In this document: piece by piece, positions 6,827-13,967 of the stretch
Position numbering within the stretch: position 1 is the first letter of the stretch
Layout: the number at the start of each line of letters is the position of its first letter
Source: a virus
DNA: 42,743 nucleotides
Strand: one strand, 5' to 3'
IMG/VR virus record: IMGVR_UViG_3300028766_000014
Span: 1 to 42,743 of that record
Program-made: the position numbers and the translations under genes
Notes under the pieces: generated by a model
What the model saw: the letters and a program-made list of their open reading frames with translations, nothing else
Databases searched by the model: none
What the model was told of the DNA's origin: nothing

Positions 6827-7137
6827 ATGGTAGTGCTAATGCAGAGCGCTGGCCGTGCCCTACTTGTGGTGCTGCAGTAGGAGAGCACTGCGTACATGCA
6901 CATGGTTCTTATTATGTTTGGGCACATCCAGCACGGTTGCTTGTGCAAGATAAGAATCTAGGGTGTAAGCTTCTAAAGTTGCTGGACGAAAAAGCCCGTC
7001 CTGGCTGGCGGCCTTCATCACATTGTAGAGCCAGCCGCCACACGGCATGCCACGGGCTTACCGCGCGTAACCACGGTCTTCCCGGACTGCCTTGCACCTG
7101 CTCATGCTACAAGGAGAAACGAAATGAAACAAGCTGA
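6823..7137 (+). CDS. Two-module zinc-binding phage protein (104 aa)
   Basis: ATG 6823 gives an ATGA overlap. The N-terminal module CPTCGAAVGEHCVHAHG, with a later HPAR, matches the common phage zinc-binding pattern CPxC-x-x2-GxxC...H..R. A C-terminal Cys/His cluster (CRASRHTACHG, CTCSC) resembles the previous gene, so the two share a knuckle. A shorter copy of the first module is at 9518. Confidence 0.65.
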   Translation: MNGSANAERWPCPTCGAAVGEHCVHAHGSYYVWAHPARLLVQDKNLGCKLLKLLDEKARPGWRPSSHCRASRHTACHGLTARNHGLPGLPCTCSCYKEKRNETS

Positions 7138-8023
7138 AGAGATTCTGAATCGTTGGCGGACTACACGGAATGTCACAGAGAGCGGCGCACTATTCACTGC
7201 GGTAGAAGAGCTCCGGAAGGTATTTAATGCCGGGCAGCAATGCATTGAGATGTATCAGCATCCATTCGCGCAGATAGCGCACTCACGGTGTAAACTCGAC
7301 GCGGGCCATGAAGGTATGCACAACTCCGGGACGTATAGGTGGCTTAATATGCCACACCCAGCCGCTGTTGAGATGCCCGAGATGTGCTCCAGTAAGGCAG
7401 CGGATGGCGCGACTGCCTGTGACTACACAAAAGGTCACACTGGCCCACATCGCAATGTACAAGCCTACAAAGAGTGGAAAGGGAGTACAGTGATGGCAGA
7501 AGAATTCTTGCGAGTGAGGGATCTTAAAGAAGTAGCCAAGCTGCGCAGCGCCATCAACGGCGCGGTGTTGGAGAACGACCGGCTGCGCGAAGAGCTACAT
7601 CGGATTGATGAAGTGCTTACGAAGACTACGAACATGAGTCGTATGGACGCCATCAATGAACTAGTGATGGAGCTTACTGAAGTGAAGCACGCGCTGGGCA
7701 GGTTCGCCATTGAACCGGCTTCGCAAGGCGTGGCTATGGTGGTGGGTCGTGTCAACGCGTTGGAGGCTGAGCTGGCCAAGCGCCCACCGGCTGTGGAGCC
7801 AATCCCGCTGGAAGAATTGGAGTACATGGCGACCACGGTGCGCAGCTTCTATGAGACGCACGGCTGCCGGGCCGCGTGGATGCAAGAAAAAATGGCAGAG
7901 GCACTGGAAGACGGTGGCAAGCTGCTGCGCCTGTTCAACGACGTGGAGCTGACCAAGCGTCTTCTGTCTGTGGCGGGCACGCCGTTGTCAGTCCTTATGA
8001 CGCTACAGACGGAGGACAAATGA
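7124..8023 (+). CDS. Cys/His N-terminus plus long coiled-coil protein (299 aa)
   Basis: Start follows AAGGAGAAACGAA. Two motifs of form C..(G/K)GHxGxH (CKLDAGHEGMH and CDYTKGHTGPH) at about residues 56-67 and 98-109 suggest repeated zinc sites. Residues 120-200 are coiled coil. The DNA visibly becomes richer in G+C part way through this gene (about 7480 onward), as if a second segment were joined here. Function unknown. Confidence 0.65.
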   Translation: MKQAEEILNRWRTTRNVTESGALFTAVEELRKVFNAGQQCIEMYQHPFAQIAHSRCKLDAGHEGMHNSGTYRWLNMPHPAAVEMPEMCSSKAADGATACDYTKGHTGPHRNVQAYKEWKGSTVMAEEFLRVRDLKEVAKLRSAINGAVLENDRLREELHRIDEVLTKTTNMSRMDAINELVMELTEVKHALGRFAIEPASQGVAMVVGRVNALEAELAKRPPAVEPIPLEELEYMATTVRSFYETHGCRAAWMQEKMAEALEDGGKLLRLFNDVELTKRLLSVAGTPLSVLMTLQTEDK

Positions 8024-9237
8024 ACATAACCATCAAGTGCAGTAAGTGCGGTACTGAGAACGAAATCACCAGTGCCCTAGCGGCTCCCATGGTGGAGGCC
8101 GTCAGGGCAGAGATGCAGGCCGAGATCACGGAGGCCAATGCGGCGAAGGAAGAAGCTTTTCAGCTCATAGAGCGCCGGGTACATGATTTGGACTCTGACG
8201 TAGCGGCCAAAGTAGCTTCTGCTAAAACGGAGATCGAGCGCAAGGCCCGTACGGATGCTAAAGCCGCTATGGAAGCCGACTTTGCCGCTGAGCAAGACCA
8301 CGCGGTACGCGCACAGCAGGAGGCGGAGGAACTACGCGCTAAGCTCACCGTCGCCCAAGCCGCGCAAGCTGAGGCGCTGAAAAAGGAACGCCTGCTGGCG
8401 GACCGCGAGCGTGAGTTGGAGCTAACAGTGCAGCGGGGCATAGGCGACGGCATAGAGCTAGCCCGCTGCCAAGCACAGCAGGCAGCCGAAGACGCCCAGC
8501 GGCTTAAACTGCTGGAGCGAGACACAGTGATTGAAGGACTGCAGAAGAAGATAGCTGAACTGGCGCAGCGTGCAGAGCAGGGCAGCCAGCAACTACAGGG
8601 CGAAGTGCAGGAGCTAGACATTGAGCAGGCGCTGCGTGCCAAGTTCCCACAGGACACAGTGACCGAGGTTGGCAAGGGCGTAAATGGAGCAGACGTCGTG
8701 CATCATGTATTTGCACCTGACGGCAGTGAATGCGGGCTGATCTTGATAGAGTCCAAGCGAACGAAAACTTTCAGCGCACCGTGGCTTGCAAAGCTGCGGC
8801 AGGACGGACGTGCCTCACACGCTGACATTTTGGTGCTGGTCACCACAGCACTGCCCAAAGAGATCAGCACGTTTGACGAAGTGGATGGGGTGTGGGTCAC
8901 TTCGCCGGAGTACGCTCTGCCATTGATGGCCATACTGCGTGAGGCTTTGCTTCGCGTTCACGCGGCCAAGCTGGTCCAAGAGGGCGTGGCTACTAAGTCC
9001 GAAGTCTGCTACGCGTACCTGACTGGGCCACGATTCAAGCAGCGTGTGGAGGCGGTTGTAGAGGCCTTCAAGACGCTGGGCGATGAGCTGGACAAGGAGA
9101 GGCGTAGTATGACGAAGCAGTGGGCCAAGCGCGCCGAACTGCACGAGCGGGCGCTGCTAGGCACCGCTGGGTTGGTGGGCGACCTGCAGGGCATGAGCGC
9201 AGCGCTGCCCGCTGTGGCCGGACTGGAGTTGGAGTAG
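8020..9237 (+). CDS. DUF2130-family nuclease-like protein (405 aa)
   Basis: ATG 8020 overlaps the previous stop. The layout matches DUF2130 (PF09903): an N-terminal CxxC pair (C7, C10), a long coiled coil (residues about 25-190), then a restriction-endonuclease-like core with LILIESKRTKTFSAPWLAKL near residue 243, followed by ADILVLVTTALPKEI and DGVWVTSPEYALPLMA. The Glu-x-Lys pair is the likely catalytic E-x-K. Family members are predicted PD-(D/E)XK nucleases of unknown target. In this phage it could cut host or rival DNA or act in recombination; that is inference. Family call is firm. Confidence 0.85.
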   Translation: MNITIKCSKCGTENEITSALAAPMVEAVRAEMQAEITEANAAKEEAFQLIERRVHDLDSDVAAKVASAKTEIERKARTDAKAAMEADFAAEQDHAVRAQQEAEELRAKLTVAQAAQAEALKKERLLADRERELELTVQRGIGDGIELARCQAQQAAEDAQRLKLLERDTVIEGLQKKIAELAQRAEQGSQQLQGEVQELDIEQALRAKFPQDTVTEVGKGVNGADVVHHVFAPDGSECGLILIESKRTKTFSAPWLAKLRQDGRASHADILVLVTTALPKEISTFDEVDGVWVTSPEYALPLMAILREALLRVHAAKLVQEGVATKSEVCYAYLTGPRFKQRVEAVVEAFKTLGDELDKERRSMTKQWAKRAELHERALLGTAGLVGDLQGMSAALPAVAGLELE

Positions 9238-9521
9238 TGGAGTACCACCCCAGTAACGTCAACCAGACTAGGGACGACTTTCTAACCAGACCTTTAGAAG
9301 TCACTGACTTGCGACTGTGGGACAACAAAACGTCTGCGGACATTCTTGCAGACGTCAACATACTGCTAACTGGCACGTGGACCGCCGAGTCTGAGTGGAT
9401 GCCGGGCAGCGTGCTGATTCCCATGTCCACGTACACACTGCTGTGGGGATGTCCAGTTGTTAGGCTGCTGCTGCGCAAGCGTCGTACACGGCGGCCTAAA
9501 CGGTTCACGAGGAAAGCATGA
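9237..9521 (+). CDS. Unknown protein with very basic tail (94 aa)
   Basis: GTG 9237 shares a base with the previous stop (TAGTG). The N-terminal half is acidic; the C-terminus is strongly basic (LLLRKRRTRRPKRFTRKA), suggesting nucleic-acid contact. Start is uncertain because an internal ATG near 9400 would give only the basic end. Confidence 0.5.
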   Translation: MEYHPSNVNQTRDDFLTRPLEVTDLRLWDNKTSADILADVNILLTGTWTAESEWMPGSVLIPMSTYTLLWGCPVVRLLLRKRRTRRPKRFTRKA

Positions 9522-9667
9522 AACCTCACAAGCACTGCCCACGCTGTCCACGGTACGGCGCTATGCCGGGCCACAACTGCTTAGGAAGTAACGCCCAGAC
9601 GCTGCAAGCGCCGCACCACGAGCGAACGTTCAAAGGAACATACCAACCCAAGAGGATGATACGATGA
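9518..9667 (+). CDS. 49-aa zinc-binding peptide
   Basis: ATGA overlaps lie at both ends. HCPRCPRYGAMPGHNC followed by HHER has the same C-x2-C, GxxC, H..R pattern as the N-terminal module of 6823-7137, so it is a minimal version of that zinc finger. Confidence 0.6.
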   Translation: MKPHKHCPRCPRYGAMPGHNCLGSNAQTLQAPHHERTFKGTYQPKRMIR

Positions 9668-9891
9668 TCACAATTGAGCAGGCGGACGCGGTTGTGTACA
9701 AGGCGCTCTGTGAGCACTACTGGAGTGGCGTTGTGCCCATACCGGATGGTTTCAAGCAGATTCGGCAGTGCGTGCGGGATGAGCTGCGGCGGCTGTCAAA
9801 CGCGTCCGGAGAAGATCTAAGTAACCGCGTGCGCGATTTGGAGACCACCATTCTGACTCACGTGGCACTGCCGCTACCATCGGCGCGCTGA
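9664..9891 (+). CDS. Small protein with EQ/HYW helical domain (75 aa)
   Basis: The segment TIEQADAVVYKALCEHYW with a following DGFKQIRQCV resembles the C-terminal domain of 13089-13967 (TREQVDEAILKTFREHYW, EEFRRHVSDL) and more loosely 2981 and 3418. It appears to be a stand-alone copy of a domain this phage uses several times. Function unknown. Confidence 0.6.
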   Translation: MITIEQADAVVYKALCEHYWSGVVPIPDGFKQIRQCVRDELRRLSNASGEDLSNRVRDLETTILTHVALPLPSAR

Positions 9892-10421
9892 GGGCAGAGA
9901 AAGCCTGCAGTCACAGTCAATGGGCCCAGTGCCTGGACGGCACTATGGAGTGCAGCCTGTGCAAACAGCGGATGTACCCCGACGAGCCACGCGGCGCCCT
10001 GTATAACGGTGTGCCCATGACTACCATCTGTAATTCTAACAAGTGGCACGCACTGTGCGGCGACTTGGGCTTGACTGACGACCCCAGTATCACCAGTGTG
10101 GCCGACGTGCATATCAAGCTGAACGAGAAACAGGAGCAGTACGCTGCTGAAAAGACCGCCGGGCTGCAGCGGGACTTGACGGCCGCACGACGTATCAGTA
10201 TCATCAATGCCCAAGCCCGTGAGATAGTCAATCTACGGCAGGAGAGTTGGGCCTTGCAGGGCCGCAATGAGCGTCAGGAGGCCGACATCTGGCGGATGCT
10301 TAAAACCATTGAGGAACTGAAGACAGAGGCCGGTGAACCCCGCGTGATCGTGTTCAAGGACCCACGCAACCGCCCGCTCAGAGAATTGGCAGACATGGTG
10401 AGGGGGGCCGTACAGAAATGA
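9888..10421 (+). CDS. Zinc-finger plus coiled-coil protein, probable CTG start (177 aa)
   Basis: The frame is open from 9825 with no ATG, GTG or TTG until ATG 9945, yet the stretch before 9945 encodes a good zinc motif (ACSHSQWAQC, then CSLC). CTG 9888 overlaps the upstream stop as CTGA, matching the ATGA and GTGA style of its neighbours, so I take it as the start; ATG 9945 (158 aa) is the alternative. The rest is coiled coil (residues about 75-150). No clear ribosome site, so coupling is needed. Confidence 0.55.
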   Translation: MRAEKACSHSQWAQCLDGTMECSLCKQRMYPDEPRGALYNGVPMTTICNSNKWHALCGDLGLTDDPSITSVADVHIKLNEKQEQYAAEKTAGLQRDLTAARRISIINAQAREIVNLRQESWALQGRNERQEADIWRMLKTIEELKTEAGEPRVIVFKDPRNRPLRELADMVRGAVQK

Positions 10422-10606
10422 ACCTCAAGGCAGTGCGGCTATGGAACGACACTTGCATGGCAATGGTGGACCACTGCAGCGACATTGGCCTAGCACCGCA
10501 AGGTGAGGGCGAGGACACCGAGGCGCTGGCCGGGTTGGAGCTGGCTAAGCGAGTGCTGAAGCTGGAAGCAGAGCTGGCACAGCTACTGAAGGAGAAGGAC
10601 AGATGA
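10418..10606 (+). CDS. Small coiled-coil protein (62 aa)
   Basis: ATGA overlaps lie at both ends. The C-terminal helix LAKRVLKLEAELAQLLKEKD is a heptad coiled coil. Function unknown. Confidence 0.6.
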   Translation: MNLKAVRLWNDTCMAMVDHCSDIGLAPQGEGEDTEALAGLELAKRVLKLEAELAQLLKEKDR

Positions 10607-10731
10607 ACTTCATACGCCTGACGCTGTCTGCTTTGCGGATACAAGTGTGCCGCCCGTCGTGGACTAGCGAGCGCTGTGTGGACGCGGCGTTTGAGAGGCG
10701 CATAGAAAAGCTGCGCGCGCGGAGGAAATAG
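10603..10731 (+). CDS. 42-aa protein, paralogue of 14281-14427
   Basis: ATG overlaps the previous stop. WTSERCVDAAFERR matches WSSTRCVDAVELRR in the gene at 14281; both follow a hydrophobic or helical N-terminus and end basic. This is one of several domain pairs linking the 9.6-10.7 kb and 13.1-14.4 kb blocks. Confidence 0.55.
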   Translation: MNFIRLTLSALRIQVCRPSWTSERCVDAAFERRIEKLRARRK

Positions 10732-10740
10732 TGTACAATT

Positions 10741-10821
10741 ATGCCTGCGTGGCTCACAATTGGAATGCGACTACCGCGCCGTACCCATGGTGCGGTAGGA
10801 AGCGAAAGGAACACACAATGA
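10741..10821 (+). CDS. Possible 26-aa leader peptide
   Basis: ATG 10741 lies just after a TACAAT box (10734-10739) and runs to a TGA that overlaps the next start as ATGA. The peptide has no recognisable features, so it is supported only by the coupling pattern. It may be a leader for the exported protein at 10818, or chance. Confidence 0.25.
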   Translation: MPAWLTIGMRLPRRTHGAVGSERNTQ

Positions 10822-11111
10822 GAATCATCATCCTAACAGTGCTGGCACTGGCCAGCATCGCCGCCGTAGCACAGGACGTGGAAGACGTCAAACCCGCCTT
10901 GCAGCCTTTGGCCGTACAACAGGCGCGCACACCCACCACTGAGATCCACGCCGCTCTTCTGCAGCCGTTCACCATTCAGCAGGTTGGCATGGCACCCAGT
11001 GAAGTCCGTGCGGCGCTACAACCGTGGACCGCCCAGCAGCCAACCGTTACAGAAGCCGAAGTGCGCGGCGCCCTAGAGCCTTGGCTGCGTGTACGCGTAC
11101 CACGGAAGTAG
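10818..11111 (+). CDS. Predicted exported repeat protein (97 aa)
   Basis: A clear signal peptide (IIILTVLALASIAAVAQ, likely cleaved after Ala-Gln) is followed by four units of about 20 residues ending in PAL.P, AALLQP, AALQPW and GALEPW. Start ATG follows GAAAGGAACACACA. It is a longer paralogue of 2422-2646. Envelope location is predicted; function unknown. Confidence 0.65.
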   Translation: MRIIILTVLALASIAAVAQDVEDVKPALQPLAVQQARTPTTEIHAALLQPFTIQQVGMAPSEVRAALQPWTAQQPTVTEAEVRGALEPWLRVRVPRK

Positions 11112-11114
11112 ACC

Positions 11115-11372
11115 ATGGACAGCATACGAGCCACACTGGAAGCGGCGCGCGTCAAGTTTGCGGCGCCGTACGCCTACGATGTAAGCCAGCTTCTGTACGA
11201 CGCCATCAAAGCATGGCTGCCCACCGCCACGAAGTCTTTGGAGCACAGCCTCGCCACGGTGACGCTGCACATGGACCCTAAACTGCAGGGCGGTGAGTTC
11301 CGGGCTTGCACATGCACCGCCAAGGAACTGGAAACAGAAGCCGCTAGTATAGCAGAACCAGCAAAGGAGTAG
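11115..11372 (+). CDS. Unknown protein (85 aa)
   Basis: Starts four bases after the previous stop. Mostly helical (VSQLLYDAIKAWLPTATKSL), with a late CTC motif. No recognised family. Confidence 0.55.
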   Translation: MDSIRATLEAARVKFAAPYAYDVSQLLYDAIKAWLPTATKSLEHSLATVTLHMDPKLQGGEFRACTCTAKELETEAASIAEPAKE

Positions 11373-11377
11373 TTGAA

Positions 11378-11755
11378 ATGGCAGAATTCAAGGATTTGGT
11401 GGGAGTAACACTCGCGTCCATAGTGGGCGGTGAAGTGGGAAGCGATCGGATCACCTTTGAGGCTCAAGATGGTCGCACTTGGTGCATGTACCACAGCCAG
11501 GATTGCTGCGAAGTAGTTCAGGTTGAGGATATAGCTGGTGATCTGAATGATTTGATTGGAGTGCCAATTACGCAGGCAGAGGAGTCCAGTAATTCAGAAG
11601 ACCGGAAGCAAGGAGAATCCATGGTGGGTGAGGAGTCATTCACATGGACCTTCTACCGTATAGCTACGGCCAAAGGACTAGTGGTTATCCGTTGGCTTGG
11701 AGAATCCAACGGATACTATTCTGAAAGTGTGGACTTTAAGTCGGTGCATGGATGA
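11378..11755 (+). CDS. DUF7448-like phage protein (125 aa)
   Basis: The pattern LVGVTLASIVG, then ITFEAQDGRTWCMYHSQDCC and VEDIAGDLNDLIGVPITQAEE, is the hallmark of a widespread small phage beta-protein family (DUF7448). Start follows AAAGGAG at suitable spacing. The family has no established function. Confidence is in the family, not the role. Confidence 0.75.
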   Translation: MAEFKDLVGVTLASIVGGEVGSDRITFEAQDGRTWCMYHSQDCCEVVQVEDIAGDLNDLIGVPITQAEESSNSEDRKQGESMVGEESFTWTFYRIATAKGLVVIRWLGESNGYYSESVDFKSVHG

Positions 11756-11918
11756 CCCCTACGCCGTTCTGCTCGTGCGCATGACAGACACCGACACCAC
11801 CATCCGCAAGCGGTTCCATCAGCTTGCCGAACACCAACACCCGGACCGTGACGGGGCCAACGGCAAGCCCGGCCCGCAGTGGTTCGCCATCGCACAGGAA
11901 AGGATTAAGAAGGCGTGA
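11748..11918 (+). CDS. Short J-domain protein (56 aa)
   Basis: DPYAVLLV, then IRKRFHQLAEHQHPDRDG, carries the DnaJ helix II/III arrangement with the essential H31-P32-D33 triad that stimulates Hsp70 (DnaK). The protein ends soon after helix III, much shorter than DnaJ. A longer relative with a Cys-rich tail is at 20687. It may redirect host DnaK. ATG 11748 overlaps the previous gene by 8 bases. Confidence 0.7.
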   Translation: MDDPYAVLLVRMTDTDTTIRKRFHQLAEHQHPDRDGANGKPGPQWFAIAQERIKKA

Positions 11919-12268
11919 TTAACCAAGCAGCCGCCCGTCAGTGGGCAGAGGACACATTCGGCATGATGTGCATGGACAAGCATGAGCGGGCCATGCGGTT
12001 CTTGGAGGAGGCGTTTGAGGCGGCACAGGCGGCGGGTGTTACCGACAAAGACGCCGTGTGCCTGTGGCGCGTGGTGTACGACAAGCCTGTGGGCGAGTTG
12101 GCGCAGGAGATCGGCGGCGCTCTGCTGACGCTGGCCCTGCTGTCTGAAGGCGCTGGGCTGGACATGGAATGGGCTGGCGACACTGAGTTCCTGCGTGCGC
12201 GCACCATGCCGCGCGACTACATAAAGGCCCGCCACGCGGTAAAAGTGGCTGCCGGGGTGGCCCGGTAG
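11915..12268 (+). CDS. MazG-like NTP pyrophosphohydrolase-fold protein (117 aa)
   Basis: GTGA overlap. RFLEEAFEAAQAAG (E31-E32-x2-E35) and GELAQEIGGALLTLALL match the MazG/dUTPase-like all-alpha NTPase fold common in phages. The second metal site has Gly-Gly where classic MazG has an Asp, as in many phage members, so activity is uncertain. Last gene before a promoter at 12279, so probably an operon end. Confidence 0.7.
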   Translation: MINQAAARQWAEDTFGMMCMDKHERAMRFLEEAFEAAQAAGVTDKDAVCLWRVVYDKPVGELAQEIGGALLTLALLSEGAGLDMEWAGDTEFLRARTMPRDYIKARHAVKVAAGVAR

Positions 12269-12275
12269 GCAAACT

Positions 12276-12284
12276 TGCTATAAT
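12276..12284 (+). promoter_or_regulatory. Extended -10 promoter
   Basis: TGCTATAAT: a perfect TATAAT (12279-12284) with the TGn extension, in the 48-base gap before the hexapeptide gene. No good -35. A ribosome site AAGGAGATG follows at 12300. Confidence 0.6.
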
Positions 12285-12316
12285 GGTGTAGCAGCACTAC
12301 AAGGAGATGTGCACAA

Positions 12317-12955
12317 ATGAAAATTGAAGAGATCTACGCAATCCCAGTAGATGGAGACGGATGGCGAATTCTGCCAAACGGACACAGACTGAAACTCTCC
12401 CACAACGTTTCCGCACCCTATGGAATCAACGAGGCCAGGATCGGCGACGGGGCCAGCATCGGCGACGGGGCCAGGATCGGCAACGGGGCCAGCATCGGCA
12501 ACGGGGCCAGCATCGGCAACGGGGCCAGCATCGGCAACTGGGCCAGTATCGGCGACGAGGCCATCATCGGCAGCGGGGCCAGCATCGGCGACGAGGCCAT
12601 CATCGGCAGCGGGGCCAGCATCGGCGCCTGGGCCAGCATCGGCAACTGGGCCAGCATCGGCGACGAGGCCATCGTCGGCAGCGGGGCCAGCATCGGCAAC
12701 GGGGCCAGCATACCGGTAGACGTGGAATTGAAATTCACACCGCTTGCCGTGCAAGGCACGCGCCATCTTGTAACCAACTGCGCGCCGGGTCAAATTAGTA
12801 TCGGGTGCCAGTTCTTTACCTTTGCTGAGTTTCTTGCCGCCAGCCCAGAGCAGCGCGCTGCGTACCAGACTGCAGCGGGATACACTCCCACCCAATGCGC
12901 AGAATATATCAAAATCGTGGAGTTTGTAATAGCAAATGGTAGTCAGCTGATCTAA
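12317..12955 (+). CDS. Hexapeptide-repeat (left-handed beta-helix) protein (212 aa)
   Basis: Residues about 42-132 are 15 perfect or near-perfect hexapeptides of form I-G-(D/N/S/A)-(G/E/W)-A-(S/I), the left-handed beta-helix signature. The N-terminal 40 residues form a cap, and the C-terminal 80 residues include CQFFTFAEFLA and YTPTQCAEYIKIVEFV, resembling the tail of a phage hexapeptide family. Own promoter and ribosome site. Such proteins may be trimeric; no catalytic domain is visible. The repetitive DNA keeps other frames open on both strands. Confidence 0.8.
   Translation: MKIEEIYAIPVDGDGWRILPNGHRLKLSHNVSAPYGINEARIGDGASIGDGARIGNGASIGNGASIGNGASIGNWASIGDEAIIGSGASIGDEAIIGSGASIGAWASIGNWASIGDEAIVGSGASIGNGASIPVDVELKFTPLAVQGTRHLVTNCAPGQISIGCQFFTFAEFLAASPEQRAAYQTAAGYTPTQCAEYIKIVEFVIANGSQLI
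12440..12712 (+). repeat. Tandem 18-nt repeat array (15 units)
   Basis: Units of 18 bases such as ATCGGCAACGGGGCCAGC encode the hexapeptides. Variation sits mostly in codons 3, 4 and 6 of each unit. Copy number could change by slippage without breaking the frame. Confidence 0.85.
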
Positions 12956-12982
12956 GGAGTCTACCATGATCACAGGGATGCT

Positions 12983-13096
12983 GTGATAAGCTTACTGAGC
13001 CCGGAAAGGCGTTTGATTGGTATGCTTTCTGGACGTGAGCTACTACTACACACGGAGTACGGGCCGTACGTACACAGGAGAATGAAACATGACTGA
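12983..13096 (+). CDS. Possible 37-aa protein coupled to a six-codon leader
   Basis: A strong AAGGAG site precedes ATG 12966, which encodes only six residues (MITGML). GTG 12983 overlaps that stop as GTGA and opens a 37-aa frame (ISLLSPERRLIGMLSGREL) that runs into the next gene. Either a leader couples translation, or one base is missing and the two parts are one gene. Low confidence. Confidence 0.35.
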   Translation: MISLLSPERRLIGMLSGRELLLHTEYGPYVHRRMKHD

Positions 13097-13967
13097 ATTG
13101 ACAGTGGACGAGCTACATGTTAGAGTACAAGACCTCGAGATGGTCTACAAAAGTCATCAGGAGCACTTGGCGGACGACGCGAAAGTCATAGACAGTCTCC
13201 GGCAGAAGGTAAAAGCTCTCGAACGCCAGGTGGCAAATGAGAAACACATCAATGATGTGCTATCTAGGCAGTATGCTAAAAAGTCTGAAGAAGTACAGCA
13301 TATTGCAGCAATTATGCCCTGCACTGTTGTGCAGCCATACAGGGAACTAGTAGAAAATGTTAAGGCGCTTATAAACTCACATGAAGAGCTCCGCCAAACT
13401 GCAGTAGAGGCCATAGCTGAGCGCGACATGTGGAAGAACTACGCCTTCGATGGCGACTGCGGCGGCGGTAGTGATGGCAGTGTTCTACCCTATCCAGAGC
13501 GCTCAATGCCTAATAGACGGAAGACAGCTATTGAGAGAGGCTTTGAGAAGATTGAGAAACTGCAAGCTAAGCTAGACCATGCAAATGCGCACAATGAGTT
13601 TCTCACTAGCAGCCTTCAAGCTACAAAGGCAAAGCTGAGCATAGCCGATGGCGTGCTTAACTGGCCGCCAGCCGGCAAGGCAGGCCTGACAGCTACGCGT
13701 GAACAAGTGGACGAGGCTATTTTGAAGACGTTTCGTGAGCATTACTGGCGTGGCGCAGTCGGGACCTTTGAAGAATTTCGGCGGCACGTAAGCGACTTGC
13801 TATTCCCGCCTGCTGTCCCGGTAGACGATGAGGACGTCGCCATTACAGGCAATGGGTTTGATACTGTGATTCTGGTGGACCACAAAGAATTTTGCCGTAC
13901 TCATAGTACGGACAATGCTGTAGAGATTCGTAATGCGCTCAAGGCTGTGAGAAAGGCAAAGAAGTGA
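13089..13967 (+). CDS. Coiled-coil protein with EQV/HYW domain (292 aa)
   Basis: Start follows AGGAGAATGAAAC. Residues 5-70 and about 150-185 are coiled coil, separated by a Gly/Ser linker (CGGGSDGS). The domain at about 200-240 (TREQVDEAILKTFREHYW) is shared with 9664-9891. The C-terminus is acidic then basic. Possibly a scaffold; function unknown. Confidence 0.65.
   Translation: MTELTVDELHVRVQDLEMVYKSHQEHLADDAKVIDSLRQKVKALERQVANEKHINDVLSRQYAKKSEEVQHIAAIMPCTVVQPYRELVENVKALINSHEELRQTAVEAIAERDMWKNYAFDGDCGGGSDGSVLPYPERSMPNRRKTAIERGFEKIEKLQAKLDHANAHNEFLTSSLQATKAKLSIADGVLNWPPAGKAGLTATREQVDEAILKTFREHYWRGAVGTFEEFRRHVSDLLFPPAVPVDDEDVAITGNGFDTVILVDHKEFCRTHSTDNAVEIRNALKAVRKAKK

Noticed and set aside
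8160-8675. Minus-strand open frame of 171 codons under the DUF2130 coiled coil
   Set aside because: Ser/Ala/Cys-rich shadow of a coiled-coil gene with G/C-rich third positions; the forward frame has clear family motifs.
12440-12712. CRISPR-like repeat array
   Set aside because: Repeats are directly adjacent 18-mers with no unique spacers and encode hexapeptides in frame.
12278-12973. Long open frame on the minus strand (231 codons) across the hexapeptide gene
   Set aside because: It exists because the 18-nt repeat lacks stop codons in several frames; it reads as a monotonous Ala/Asp/Pro repeat, has no ribosome site, and all other genes are on the + strand.
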